A stretch of 64,000 bases of DNA from positions 42,677-106,676 of the forward strand of contig JBFHIJ010000010.1 of NCBI GenBank assembly GCA_041596515.1, in the 5' to 3' direction. The notes below the pieces were generated by a model. The model was given only the letters and a program-made list of their open reading frames with translations. It ran no database searches and was not told the origin of the DNA. The position numbers and the translations under genes were made by a program. The stretch comes from JBFHIJ01 sp041596515 (GTDB lineage Bacteria > Bacteroidota > Ignavibacteria > Kapaibacteriales > UBA2268). Positions 55,692-63,634 of this stretch are shown here, piece after piece (the first letter of the stretch is position 1; each line of letters begins with the position of its first letter).

Positions 55692-56405
55692 ATGCCAAAT
55701 CATTCCTTAATTGAACAAATCGTTAAATACTTTGAAACAAATGTATTCCTCAAACATATTAATGCTGCAACAAAGACACATACAAAACTGAAATCTTATA
55801 ATATTAACCCAATTGTAGTTAAATACTTATCACAACTATTAGACAATAATTATACTCCGGAAGGCATTGCAAAAGCACTTTACTTCCCTAGAGTATTAGG
55901 AACTTCAATTAATACTTCATTCGGGACTAGGATTCAAAAAATGTTTATTGATTTGAACTTAGCAGATGGCTCGATGATAAAAGGAATGGATATAGAGTTT
56001 ATTGATAAGACTGATAATAGAAAAAAGTGGTGCCAACTTAAATCAGGCCCTAACACAATCAACTCTGAAGATGTAAAACCTCTACTTCGCAAATTTGCTA
56101 CGACGATAAATTTGGCTAGAACCAATAGTGCATTTTCGGATTGCAGAAATACTGATTTTATTGTTGGAGTTCTTTACGGAAAGCCCGATGAATTAAGCAT
56201 GCATTATAGAAAAATTGACCAAACTCATCCCGTATACATAGGTACAGAATTTTGGCATCGTATTACAGGTATTCCAGATTTTTATTCAAATCTTGTAAAT
56301 GCGTTACATTCAAGTATCAACCAAATTGATACTCAGAATGTGATTGAACAAGGCTGGAAAACTTTAGCCGAAGAAATTAAAAATTCGCAGCTTTTTGACT
56401 TTTAG
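55692..56405 (+). CDS. Type II restriction endonuclease (PmeII/EcoO109I-like family)
   Basis: 237 residues. The region GTRIQKMFIDL...KGMDIEFIDKTDNRKKWCQLKSGPNTINSEDV (about 78-128) is typical of the EcoO109I/PmeII family. It carries a PD-(D/E)xK-type core with Asp100 or Asp105 and Q115-L-K117, where the usual Glu is Gln. The enzyme should cut DNA that lacks the methylation made by the neighbouring cytosine-5 methyltransferase. Its recognition sequence cannot be read from the protein; relation to EcoO109I alone would suggest RGGNCCY. The two genes converge and overlap by 29 bases at their 3' ends. Confidence 0.85.
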   Translation: MPNHSLIEQIVKYFETNVFLKHINAATKTHTKLKSYNINPIVVKYLSQLLDNNYTPEGIAKALYFPRVLGTSINTSFGTRIQKMFIDLNLADGSMIKGMDIEFIDKTDNRKKWCQLKSGPNTINSEDVKPLLRKFATTINLARTNSAFSDCRNTDFIVGVLYGKPDELSMHYRKIDQTHPVYIGTEFWHRITGIPDFYSNLVNALHSSINQIDTQNVIEQGWKTLAEEIKNSQLFDF

Positions 56406-57627
56406 ACATATAATATTTATTTAGAAATCGAATTACCGAGTATCCTATTTCTCTACCTAAATTGACAGGAACAGCATTACCAATTTGTTTGTATTGCTGA
56501 GCCATAGAACCTTCGAACATCCAATCATCAGGAAATGTTTGTATTCTAGCATATTCTCTAACTGTAAAAGGTCGTGTTTCATCTGGATGGCAACGCTCAG
56601 TTTGTTTTTGAGCTGGGCTACAAGTAAGAGTTAGACAAGGTTCTTCCCAACTAATCCTTCTTGCCATTCCTGTTTTTCCACCACCTAAATAATAACTTCC
56701 ACCCATATAGTCTTTTTGTATTTCTACAGGTAAATCTCTCCAGTATCCACCAGGAGGTACCATATCTAATACTTTTTTCTTACTCTCAGGATATTTTGAA
56801 CCATTTGTAACTGGAACATCTGAGTCAAATAATTCGCCTTGTTTTAAAGCATCGGCTAGAGTATAAATTTTCGAATTAGCCTTAGGGTAAGAATATTCTA
56901 TATCAATATCTTTTCTAATTCCAACTAAAATAAGTCGCTGTCTTTTCTGTGGTACTTCATAATGAATTGCATTTAAAACTTTTGTGGGAACGACATTATA
57001 ACCTATCTCGTCTAAGATAGAAATCATGCCCTCTAAAGTTTTACCTTTGTCATGGCTAAGCAGACCTTTTACATTCTCACCAATACATATAGCAGGCATA
57101 ACTTCCTGCACCGCTCTAGCAAACTCATAGAACAAAGTGCCTCTAGCATCTTGAAGTCCCAACTTTTTCCCAGCATAACTAAAAGATTGGCAAGGGAAGC
57201 CACCAGTTACAATATCAATGTGGTTTTTATATTCTGAAAAGTTATAGTCCTTTACATCGCCTTCAAGAATATTCCATTCAGGTCTATTTGTTCTAAGTGT
57301 TTGACAAGCCCATTTGTCTATTTCATTTAATGCAGTACATTTCAATCCAGCTTTCTCTAAACCTAATGCTAATCCTCCTGCCCCAGCAAACAGTTCTAGC
57401 ACAGTAAAATCTGCTAATGGAGTAACAAAACTAGTCTCATCATCTTCAGTTTGACTATCAAACAAAGACCCCATGAATGCTTCAACTTCAGATTTTTTAT
57501 AAATTCTATAGTTTGACCCAGGTTCCCTTACAGCAGATAAAACGCCTTCATTATCCCACCGTCTTAGCGTTTCTTTGCATTTTCCGACAATTTCAGCAGT
57601 CTCAGCTAAAGAATAATATTCTTTCAT
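56377..57627 (-). CDS. DNA cytosine-5 methyltransferase with N-terminal MerR-type HTH
   Basis: 416 residues from the ATG at 57627, where the HTH begins; an ATG at 57645 is the alternative. Residues 1-55 are a MerR/excisionase-like HTH (YYSLAETAEIVGKCKETLRRWDNEG). The catalytic domain (about 70-410) has VLELFAGAGGLALG (motif I), GGFPCQSFSYAG with Cys146 (motif IV), GENVKGLL (VI), QKRQRLILVG (VIII) and GNAVPVNLG (X). The target recognition region is about 255-340. The enzyme protects host sites from the paired endonuclease. The HTH could let it control its own or the R gene, as known for M.SsoII, but that is inference. Confidence 0.93.
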   Translation of the reverse strand: MKEYYSLAETAEIVGKCKETLRRWDNEGVLSAVREPGSNYRIYKKSEVEAFMGSLFDSQTEDDETSFVTPLADFTVLELFAGAGGLALGLEKAGLKCTALNEIDKWACQTLRTNRPEWNILEGDVKDYNFSEYKNHIDIVTGGFPCQSFSYAGKKLGLQDARGTLFYEFARAVQEVMPAICIGENVKGLLSHDKGKTLEGMISILDEIGYNVVPTKVLNAIHYEVPQKRQRLILVGIRKDIDIEYSYPKANSKIYTLADALKQGELFDSDVPVTNGSKYPESKKKVLDMVPPGGYWRDLPVEIQKDYMGGSYYLGGGKTGMARRISWEEPCLTLTCSPAQKQTERCHPDETRPFTVREYARIQTFPDDWMFEGSMAQQYKQIGNAVPVNLGREIGYSVIRFLNKYYMSKSQKAANF

Positions 57628-57657
57628 AACCACATTGCAAAACATTATACATGGTTA

Positions 57658-57665
57658 CAAATATA
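57658..57665 (-). promoter_or_regulatory. Candidate -7 element of the methyltransferase gene
   Basis: On the minus strand TATATTTG, a full match to TAnnTTTG, lies 31 bases before the chosen start codon (13 before the alternative one). No clear TTTG -33 element is visible, so the call is tentative. Confidence 0.4.
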
Positions 57666-57694
57666 CGAAAAAATTTCTATTGAGTTATTGAAAA

Positions 57695-58567
57695 TTATTT
57701 CCCCCTAACCACACTTATACCCAAAGCCTTTTTGCTTTCCGCTAAATATTCGGAAATTCGACCACCTATGATAACTTTCTTTTCTTTGGAAGAGGCATGC
57801 ATAAATCTTGCTGTTTTGCCTTCTTTAACTATAATTCCTGTGTGGGAGTAATCTAATCCTTTGATTGAAGTGGCAATGGCAATTATATCGCCGGATTGTA
57901 GTTCAGATTCTATTTCTTTAACGTGTGATTTTGGAACATAAACTCGTTTGCTAGAGTTAAGTTCTTTTTCAATAGCAGCAACCTGCTTAACAAATGCAGG
58001 ATTATTTTTGAGTTGTTTGTAGTATTTAGGATTTTCACTCATAAAACCCACAACACCAACTTTTTTCAGATTGCTGAAGTTTGGAGTAATGTCACTTATA
58101 ATTCCTTTCTCAATGTTATTTCTGATCCAATCTGAGGTATAATGCAAGCGTGAGAGGTAATTATCTAACTTTCCATCGCGATAACGCATAAGCGTGAGTT
58201 CATTCCTAAGATCATCTTCTGTAAGAGCTTTTTTCTTTATTATTCTGGCAAGAGCAAGTGAATTTTCATAGAAAGTCACGCAGTCTAATTCGCTTAGATT
58301 TAATACACAGATCTCTTTATCAGCTACTTCAAGCGTCCCACCTACATAAGGAATCCCTATAAATTCTTTTCCTATTGTAGCAGTTAATTTACCAATAGAC
58401 ATTGAAGCATATTTTTCAGTAGCAAATTTCTGGATTATTTTATCAAATTTGCTTTTATCCACAGCAGTAAGTTTGGAATAATCTCTACCGCCTGAAATAG
58501 CAGAAACTGAACTTCCTGCAAAAATCAATGATAAAGCTGATATTTTTATAAAATCTCTGCGATCCAT
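57695..58567 (-). CDS. DUF1460 (NlpC/P60-like) protein with Tat signal
   Basis: 290 residues. MDRRDFIKISALSLIFAGSS is a twin-arginine signal (R-R-D-F-I-K), so the protein is exported folded. The DUF1460 core has NLSELDCVTFYENSLALAR with nucleophile Cys96, followed by YRDGKLDNYLSRLHYTSDWI and YSHTGIIV with the catalytic His. Members act as N-acetylmuramoyl-L-alanine amidase-like or peptidoglycan-peptide hydrolases. The cleavage bond here is not known. It begins 10 bases after the stop of the RNase HI gene (same strand). Confidence 0.88.
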   Translation of the reverse strand: MDRRDFIKISALSLIFAGSSVSAISGGRDYSKLTAVDKSKFDKIIQKFATEKYASMSIGKLTATIGKEFIGIPYVGGTLEVADKEICVLNLSELDCVTFYENSLALARIIKKKALTEDDLRNELTLMRYRDGKLDNYLSRLHYTSDWIRNNIEKGIISDITPNFSNLKKVGVVGFMSENPKYYKQLKNNPAFVKQVAAIEKELNSSKRVYVPKSHVKEIESELQSGDIIAIATSIKGLDYSHTGIIVKEGKTARFMHASSKEKKVIIGGRISEYLAESKKALGISVVRGK

Positions 58568-58577
58568 TTTTTTCTCT

Positions 58578-59282
58578 CTACAAAAATGTTTTTAAAGCAT
58601 CTATAACACCCTGAAGGTCATCCTTTCCTATAAAGAAACTCTTCTCTTTATCACCTTTTTGGATTTTCATTTCTATAAAAGTCCCGATTCCCTCTATCTC
58701 CATCGCCGAAAACACATAATTCCTATCTTTCCCGTTAAAGCCAAGAGCTGTATCTATTTTGCGAGTTTCAGGCACAAAAGTTTCATCTTTTTCTTCCGGA
58801 ACTGCAACTACACCGTTTTCGTTTTCATATCCTTTGTCCGGTTCTGTAGGGTTCTCTCCAGCTGCAGTTCTTCCAAGTTCATCACATCTCTCATTCTCAG
58901 GAATACCGTCATGCCCTTTCACCCAAACATACTGCACTGTTTTGCCCTTCATCGCTTCCAATATTCTCAACCAAAGATCAATATTAAGTACTTTTGTCTT
59001 ATCAGCTTTTTTCCAGCCTCTTTTCTGCCAACCACTAATCCAGCGTTTATTGAAAGCATCTGTCAGTAATTTCGAATCAGAATGAAGAACTACTTCATTT
59101 CCTTCAGGAATATTTTCCAAAGCAATTGCTGCAGCAAGCATTTCCATTCTGTTGTTTGTTGTTTTTCTATAGCCGTGCGAAAACTCCAGTCTTTCTTCGC
59201 CATTTTTAATTACAACTCCATAGCCTCCCGGCCCGGGATTGCCTAAGCTGCTGCCATCAGTATATACTATAAATTTACTCAA
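58578..59282 (-). CDS. rnhA: Ribonuclease HI with extra C-terminal domain
   Basis: 234 residues; the start is TTG, chosen because AAGGAATCAGA precedes it and it gives the family opening (M/L)SKFIVYTDGSSLGNPGPGG. Catalytic residues are Asp9, Glu47 (NRMEML), Asp69 (HSDSK), His124 and Asp134 (ERCDEL). The RNase H fold ends near residue 142; E. coli RNase HI has 155 residues. Residues 143-170 are a linker and 175-234 a separate small beta-rich unit (NYVFSAMEIEGIGTFIEMKI, then KSFFIGKDDLQGVIDALKTFL), which resembles a PUR-type nucleic-acid-binding repeat. It degrades RNA in RNA-DNA hybrids. Confidence 0.9.
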   Translation of the reverse strand: MSKFIVYTDGSSLGNPGPGGYGVVIKNGEERLEFSHGYRKTTNNRMEMLAAAIALENIPEGNEVVLHSDSKLLTDAFNKRWISGWQKRGWKKADKTKVLNIDLWLRILEAMKGKTVQYVWVKGHDGIPENERCDELGRTAAGENPTEPDKGYENENGVVAVPEEKDETFVPETRKIDTALGFNGKDRNYVFSAMEIEGIGTFIEMKIQKGDKEKSFFIGKDDLQGVIDALKTFL

Positions 59283-59461
59283 TCTGATTCCTTTTTATAT
59301 TTGCTTACAAATATGTCGATTTTGAAAGACTTTTTTGCAAAATAAAATTTCATTTTGATTTTAGAGGTAAATTATTTTAATTGTATAAATGCAAAACTTC
59401 GGGGGAATTAGAAGTTTTGTCCTTTCTCTTGCAGCATAAAAAATATATATGGGAAATGACT

Positions 59462-59890
59462 ATGACTACTATAGAAATCATAGGATTTGAATCGCAAGTT
59501 GAATCTGAAATAAAGATTCCTTTGTTCCAGATGAGTGTCTCTGCCGGTTTGCCTACACCTGCTGACAGCACCGTAGACAAAGAAATTGATCTTAACGAAA
59601 TGCTCATTGCACATCCGGCAGCAACAATCTTTGCCAAAATCAACGGCACTGAGCTTGAGCCTTATGGGATAAGCGATGGAGATATTCTAATTGTAGATAC
59701 TGCTATTGAACCTGAAGACGGCAAGCTTATTTTAGTTGACTTATCAGGAAATTTCACTGTAAAGAATTATCGTCTAGTGGAAGGTGAAGAGTTTTTAGAA
59801 TCTCATGACAGACAGTATTTGCCTCTAAGTATAGGTGAGTTGAACTACAAACCTATAGGTGTAATAACTGCTATTATTCATTCACTATAA
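59462..59890 (+). CDS. UmuD-like S24 protein lacking the catalytic serine
   Basis: 142 residues from the ATG at 59462, which has GGGA seven bases upstream; an ATG six bases earlier and a much longer reading are less likely. It aligns with UmuD along its length: IPLF...SAGLPTPADS...EIDLNEMLIAHPAATIFAKI. The predicted self-cleavage site is kept as Ala28-Gly29 (C24-G25 in E. coli UmuD), and the general base is Lys101 (FTVKNY). The nucleophile position reads Glu64 (NGTELEPYG in place of GDSM), at the normal 37-residue distance from Lys. It has no HTH, so it is not LexA. It should not cut itself. Co-transcribed with the next gene, 16 bases on. Confidence 0.85.
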   Translation: MTTIEIIGFESQVESEIKIPLFQMSVSAGLPTPADSTVDKEIDLNEMLIAHPAATIFAKINGTELEPYGISDGDILIVDTAIEPEDGKLILVDLSGNFTVKNYRLVEGEEFLESHDRQYLPLSIGELNYKPIGVITAIIHSL

Positions 59891-59906
59891 GCAGATTCGA
59901 AGTTAG

Positions 59907-60332
59907 ATGAAGGCGAAGAAGATTAACTCACTAAAAGCGAGTATAGATTACGAAGCACCGATGTTTAATGCATCTGTGCCTATCGGTAAGCTAACTCATT
60001 CTAACAGTCAAAAAATGTATAACCTTAACGAGCTTTTAAAAACAAAGCCCGAGGGGATGTATTTGGTTAAAGTGAACGGCGAAAGTATGATTGACGAGAA
60101 TATTTTCGACGGAGACATTCTTGTAGTTGATTCTACAGAATTAGCCGGACACGGCAAAGTAGTAATCGCTTCAGTTAATGGCGAATTATTAGTCAAAACA
60201 TACAAAGTAATAGATGATAAAGTATATCTATTTTCAGCAAATAAGAAATTTCTCCCTATAGAAATCCTCAGCTATTACGACTTCTCAATTCAAGGAGTTG
60301 TTAAACACGTCATTCATATTATGGGTAAATAA
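59907..60332 (+). CDS. UmuD-like S24 protein with intact Ser-Lys dyad
   Basis: 141 residues. Ser60 (NGESMID) and Lys97 (LLVKTYK) have the same numbers as in E. coli UmuD. The fold runs VNGESMIDENIFDGDILVVDS ... GKVVIASVNGELLV ... FSIQGVVKHVI. The expected cleavage region reads SVPIGKLTHSN: Gly is kept, but the preceding small residue is Ile and the following Pro-x-Pro pattern is lost, so a normal self-cleavage site is doubtful. It follows the first UmuD-like gene and no umuC/dinB polymerase gene is beside either one. Confidence 0.86.
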   Translation: MKAKKINSLKASIDYEAPMFNASVPIGKLTHSNSQKMYNLNELLKTKPEGMYLVKVNGESMIDENIFDGDILVVDSTELAGHGKVVIASVNGELLVKTYKVIDDKVYLFSANKKFLPIEILSYYDFSIQGVVKHVIHIMGK

Positions 60333-60338
60333 GTCTGT

Positions 60339-60869
60339 TTACTGCCTGCTTAAAATCGCTTTATGAATCTGCTCCGCATTTGCAAAAGCAAGATTATGTG
60401 CAAGCTCTTCGAATTCTTTAGGCAACTCCATTTTGCGTATTTTTAAATTGGCTCCCAGCTTTTGCCAGATAGGTGGCATTACTTTTAAAAAATCAACACC
60501 TCCGCCCTGTTTATCTTCTGCAATGTAAAATATCTCAGTGATTCCACTATTAATAATTCGAGCTAAACACATCGGACAAGGCTCTAAAGAACTGTAAAGT
60601 TTCAGATTGGATACATTTTTCAATTTCGTATTTGATTGTTCTAAAGTATTAATCGCATCCATTTCAGCATGTAATCCACTTGAAAAATTAGGAAAAATCA
60701 TTCTATTCTGTCCGTGAGCTACAATCTGTTCTTCCCTGTAAATAAGGCAAGATATACCAAAATTACCTTTCATATAGGCATGATATGCTTCTTCCAATAG
60801 AGTTACAGGAGTGATGTACTCAGCAGATCCATATTGCTTCTTTAAAGATAGTATCTTTTCTCTGAACAT
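60339..60869 (-). CDS. Nucleoside/base deaminase (CDA superfamily)
   Basis: 176 residues. Zinc ligands are His67 (HAEMDA, with catalytic Glu69), Cys98 and Cys101 (EPCPMC). The layout is that of guanine/tRNA-adenosine-type deaminases: H-A-E, then P-C-x-x-C. The C-terminal helical tail (about 140-176) is longer than in TadA. The true substrate (guanine, cytosine, tRNA) cannot be decided. It is convergent with the UmuD-like pair, with six bases between stops. Confidence 0.85.
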   Translation of the reverse strand: MFREKILSLKKQYGSAEYITPVTLLEEAYHAYMKGNFGISCLIYREEQIVAHGQNRMIFPNFSSGLHAEMDAINTLEQSNTKLKNVSNLKLYSSLEPCPMCLARIINSGITEIFYIAEDKQGGGVDFLKVMPPIWQKLGANLKIRKMELPKEFEELAHNLAFANAEQIHKAILSRQ

Positions 60870-61042
60870 AATTGAACCTTGTTTTATTTTTGGCTTGCTT
60901 TTTGTTTCTACCTAAATCAAGAAACGATATTTTATCGAAATAATTATTTAGAAGTTTTTGTGTAAGAAATATAAACTTCGTTTATGAGTCTAAGAATTAA
61001 ACAACAATGTATCAATATTTTCAATTTTGGGAGATTATGGGT

Positions 61043-62197
61043 ATGAAAAAATTTCTTCTATTAATTTTATTAGCAGTTATTGCTATTCCAACTTATGCAG
61101 CTGACATTAAAATCAGTGGCGACGCAAGAGTACGTCCTCGTATGGATATGAAAGATGCTACTGACAATGGAAAAAGCAAAACCACAGATATGTACTATAT
61201 GTACAGAGCAAGGGTAAAAGCTAAAGTTAGCATAGGCGATGGTTGGGTTATGAATACTATGATTGGCCACAACGGTATCGGTCAATATAACGGGAACTTC
61301 GCGCAAGGGGATTATCCTGATGTGTTAGGAATCTCTAAGGAAGACCAAATTGGCAACGATGGTGCTAAAAGATCCTCTTTGGACTTCCTCCAAATGAACT
61401 TTGGTTACCAAGGTGATAGAATCGGATTTTTACTTGGTCTGATTGGTGCTGGTGCAACGAATAATCCAATATATGACCTACACTTCTATCCTACAAAAAT
61501 GGTAGATATTCCTTATTTCATCTTCAATACAGATGCTTACTATGGTGGTAGCGCATATCTTAAACTTGGTGACGGCCAATTAAATATGTCAGTGATAGTG
61601 GATGATAATAAAGGTATTATTGAAGAAAATGCTGAAGGCAAAGAAACTAAAAATAAAAAAGACCAATATACTGTAATGTTAGGTTATACTCATAATATTG
61701 ATAAACTTCATTTCGGAGTGGAAGGTTTATTTACTTTGGCTGACGACAGCTTAGCAGCTCCTATGACATTTGGTTTAAATATAGGACACAAAGATGTTGC
61801 TGGTTTCACTTTAGATCTATTTGCCGGATATTCGCAACAAAGCGTTGAAACTAAAGAAATGATAGACGATCAGCAATTTGGTTATCCGCAAGCTGAATAT
61901 TCTGCATATCTAATGAGACTTAAAACTACTAGAAAAATTGGTCCCGGCAAAGTTGTTGCCTGGTTTGATTATGCAAACAGAACAGATAAAACTGTTGAAG
62001 ACGTTGATATTAAAAATAACTTTATGTACCTTTGGTTTGGGTATACTTGGGTAGTTTACTCTTCTGATAGTGGAAGCTTTGACGTAACACCAAGAATCAG
62101 ATATCAAATTAATGATATTAAAACCGGAGATACGGACAAAATCAACCTTCTAACTAGAAACAGACTTGAACTGGAATTCAATTATATATTCAAATAA
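61043..62197 (+). CDS. Outer-membrane beta-barrel (porin/alginate-export-like)
   Basis: 384 residues from the ATG at 61043, with GGGAG nine bases upstream. The signal peptide (1-20) ends TYAAD. The mature protein starts IKISGDARVRPRMDMKD and has many amphipathic strands (for example YYMYRARVKAKVSIGDGWVMNTMIGH) and ends with EFNYIFK. The opening S-G-x-x-R-x-R and the 16-18-strand size are like alginate-export (AlgE-like) and general porins. The transported solute is unknown. Confidence 0.8.
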   Translation: MKKFLLLILLAVIAIPTYAADIKISGDARVRPRMDMKDATDNGKSKTTDMYYMYRARVKAKVSIGDGWVMNTMIGHNGIGQYNGNFAQGDYPDVLGISKEDQIGNDGAKRSSLDFLQMNFGYQGDRIGFLLGLIGAGATNNPIYDLHFYPTKMVDIPYFIFNTDAYYGGSAYLKLGDGQLNMSVIVDDNKGIIEENAEGKETKNKKDQYTVMLGYTHNIDKLHFGVEGLFTLADDSLAAPMTFGLNIGHKDVAGFTLDLFAGYSQQSVETKEMIDDQQFGYPQAEYSAYLMRLKTTRKIGPGKVVAWFDYANRTDKTVEDVDIKNNFMYLWFGYTWVVYSSDSGSFDVTPRIRYQINDIKTGDTDKINLLTRNRLELEFNYIFK

Positions 62198-62218
62198 GTC
62201 CTGTTAGCTTTCTTATAT

Positions 62219-62250
62219 AAAAGCCATAATCTCAATCGATTATGGCTTTT
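62219..62250 (+). terminator. Intrinsic terminator of the barrel gene
   Basis: AAAAGCCATAATC and GATTATGGCTTTT (62219-62250) form an 11- to 13-base stem with T-rich downstream sequence. Confidence 0.85.
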
Positions 62251-62360
62251 ATTGTTTTTGCAAAATAGTTATAAATAATAATGCATTTTGCAAGTCTGTA
62301 TTATATAAATACTATCATACTTTTCTAAATATTATTTTAGTAAATAAACGACTATTTATT

Positions 62361-63629
62361 ATGATTGATATTGAATTTCAAGAAAAACCAACGATTTTAA
62401 TAGTTGATGATCAACCACAAAACATCCAACTATTAGCAAATGTGCTTAAGGAAAAGTACAAGTTGCTTATTGCCAGTAGTGCAGAAAAAGCATTCAAAAT
62501 TATGGAAAAAATCCTTCCTGATTTAATTCTTTTGGATGTTATGATGCCTGGCATGGATGGTTATGACGTTTGCAAAATCTTACAAGAACACGATGAAACA
62601 AAAGATATTCCAATTATCTTCCTAACAGCTAAAAGCGATGTGGAAAATGTAATTCATGGCTTAGAACTCGGAGCCTCTGATTACATTACCAAACCATTCA
62701 GCATCAGAGAGCTTAATGTACGTATAAGTAATTTGCTAAAGCTTTCTATGGCCTATCAGTATATGAATATGCAGAAACAGGAAATGGAAGAAATGAGCGA
62801 AGAACTCATACGCTACACAAGTGATTTATACGAGTCTCAAAAAAGTGTAGAAGAAAATGCATATCAAATGAATAAACTACTTGGTGAGCTAGCTGAATCT
62901 CAGGACAAACTAAAATTTGCTAATATTGATCTTGAGAAATCAAACAAAGAAAAAGATAAATTCTTTTCTATTATTGCTCACGATCTTAAAAGTCCACTCG
63001 CCAGTCTGAGTGCATTACTACAGATGATTCAAGATGAAAGAGACACAATGAGCGATGAAGAAAAACATGAAATTTTAGGTCTCTTATTGAATAACTCTAA
63101 ACATGTGTACGGTTTATTAGAAAATCTCCTTGACTGGTCACGAGTTCAACGAAAAGCAATCCAGTTTAAACCAATAAAAATTTTAGCTAAAGATACTGCA
63201 GAAGAAACTGTGCAGCTTCTTGAGGCTCAAGCAGCAAATAAAAGCATCAGCTTGGCTAACGAGATTGACCCGAATGTAGCAATAAATGCGGATTACATGA
63301 TGTATTCCACTTTAATCAGGAATCTTGTTTCAAATGCAATAAAATTTACTCCTGAAGGTGGGCATATAAAAATTACTTCCGAAAAGCATGCTGATTTTAT
63401 TAGGTTCAACATCATTGATAATGGAATTGGAATGGATGCTGCTACTCAGGCAAAGTTATTTAAAATTGACGAACACATTACCTCCGTTGGTACTAACAAT
63501 GAAAGAGGTACCGGTTTGGGACTTATTCTTTGCCAAGAATTCGTTCTTTTGCATAAAGGAGAGATCGGTGTTGCATCAGAGCAAGGAAAAGGATCAATAT
63601 TCTACTTTACATTACCACTTTTTAAATAG
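62361..63629 (+). CDS. Response regulator-histidine kinase hybrid
   Basis: 422 residues. The receiver domain comes first (about 10-125), with the acidic pair Asp16/Asp17, phospho-acceptor Asp59 (LLDVMMPG) and Lys111 (YITKPF). A coiled coil (about 130-195) follows, then HisKA with His207 (SIIAHDLKSPL) and the ATPase domain with N box NLVSNAIKF, G1 DNGIGM and GTGLGL. No membrane segment. It is an inverted hybrid: the receiver likely controls the kinase from an upstream Hpt or kinase. It is five bases before the last gene of the window. Confidence 0.93.
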   Translation: MIDIEFQEKPTILIVDDQPQNIQLLANVLKEKYKLLIASSAEKAFKIMEKILPDLILLDVMMPGMDGYDVCKILQEHDETKDIPIIFLTAKSDVENVIHGLELGASDYITKPFSIRELNVRISNLLKLSMAYQYMNMQKQEMEEMSEELIRYTSDLYESQKSVEENAYQMNKLLGELAESQDKLKFANIDLEKSNKEKDKFFSIIAHDLKSPLASLSALLQMIQDERDTMSDEEKHEILGLLLNNSKHVYGLLENLLDWSRVQRKAIQFKPIKILAKDTAEETVQLLEAQAANKSISLANEIDPNVAINADYMMYSTLIRNLVSNAIKFTPEGGHIKITSEKHADFIRFNIIDNGIGMDAATQAKLFKIDEHITSVGTNNERGTGLGLILCQEFVLLHKGEIGVASEQGKGSIFYFTLPLFK

Positions 63630-63634
63630 AAAAA

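Noticed and set aside
55524..57660. Prophage or integrase island at tRNA-Ser
   Set aside because: No integrase gene and no repeat of the tRNA 3' end was seen downstream; only the restriction-modification pair is present.
58659..59085. Two plus-strand open frames opposite rnhA
   Set aside because: Antisense shadows of a well-supported RNase HI; no family features or start signals.
59462..60332. LexA repressors
   Set aside because: Both proteins lack an N-terminal helix-turn-helix and match UmuD in length and numbering.
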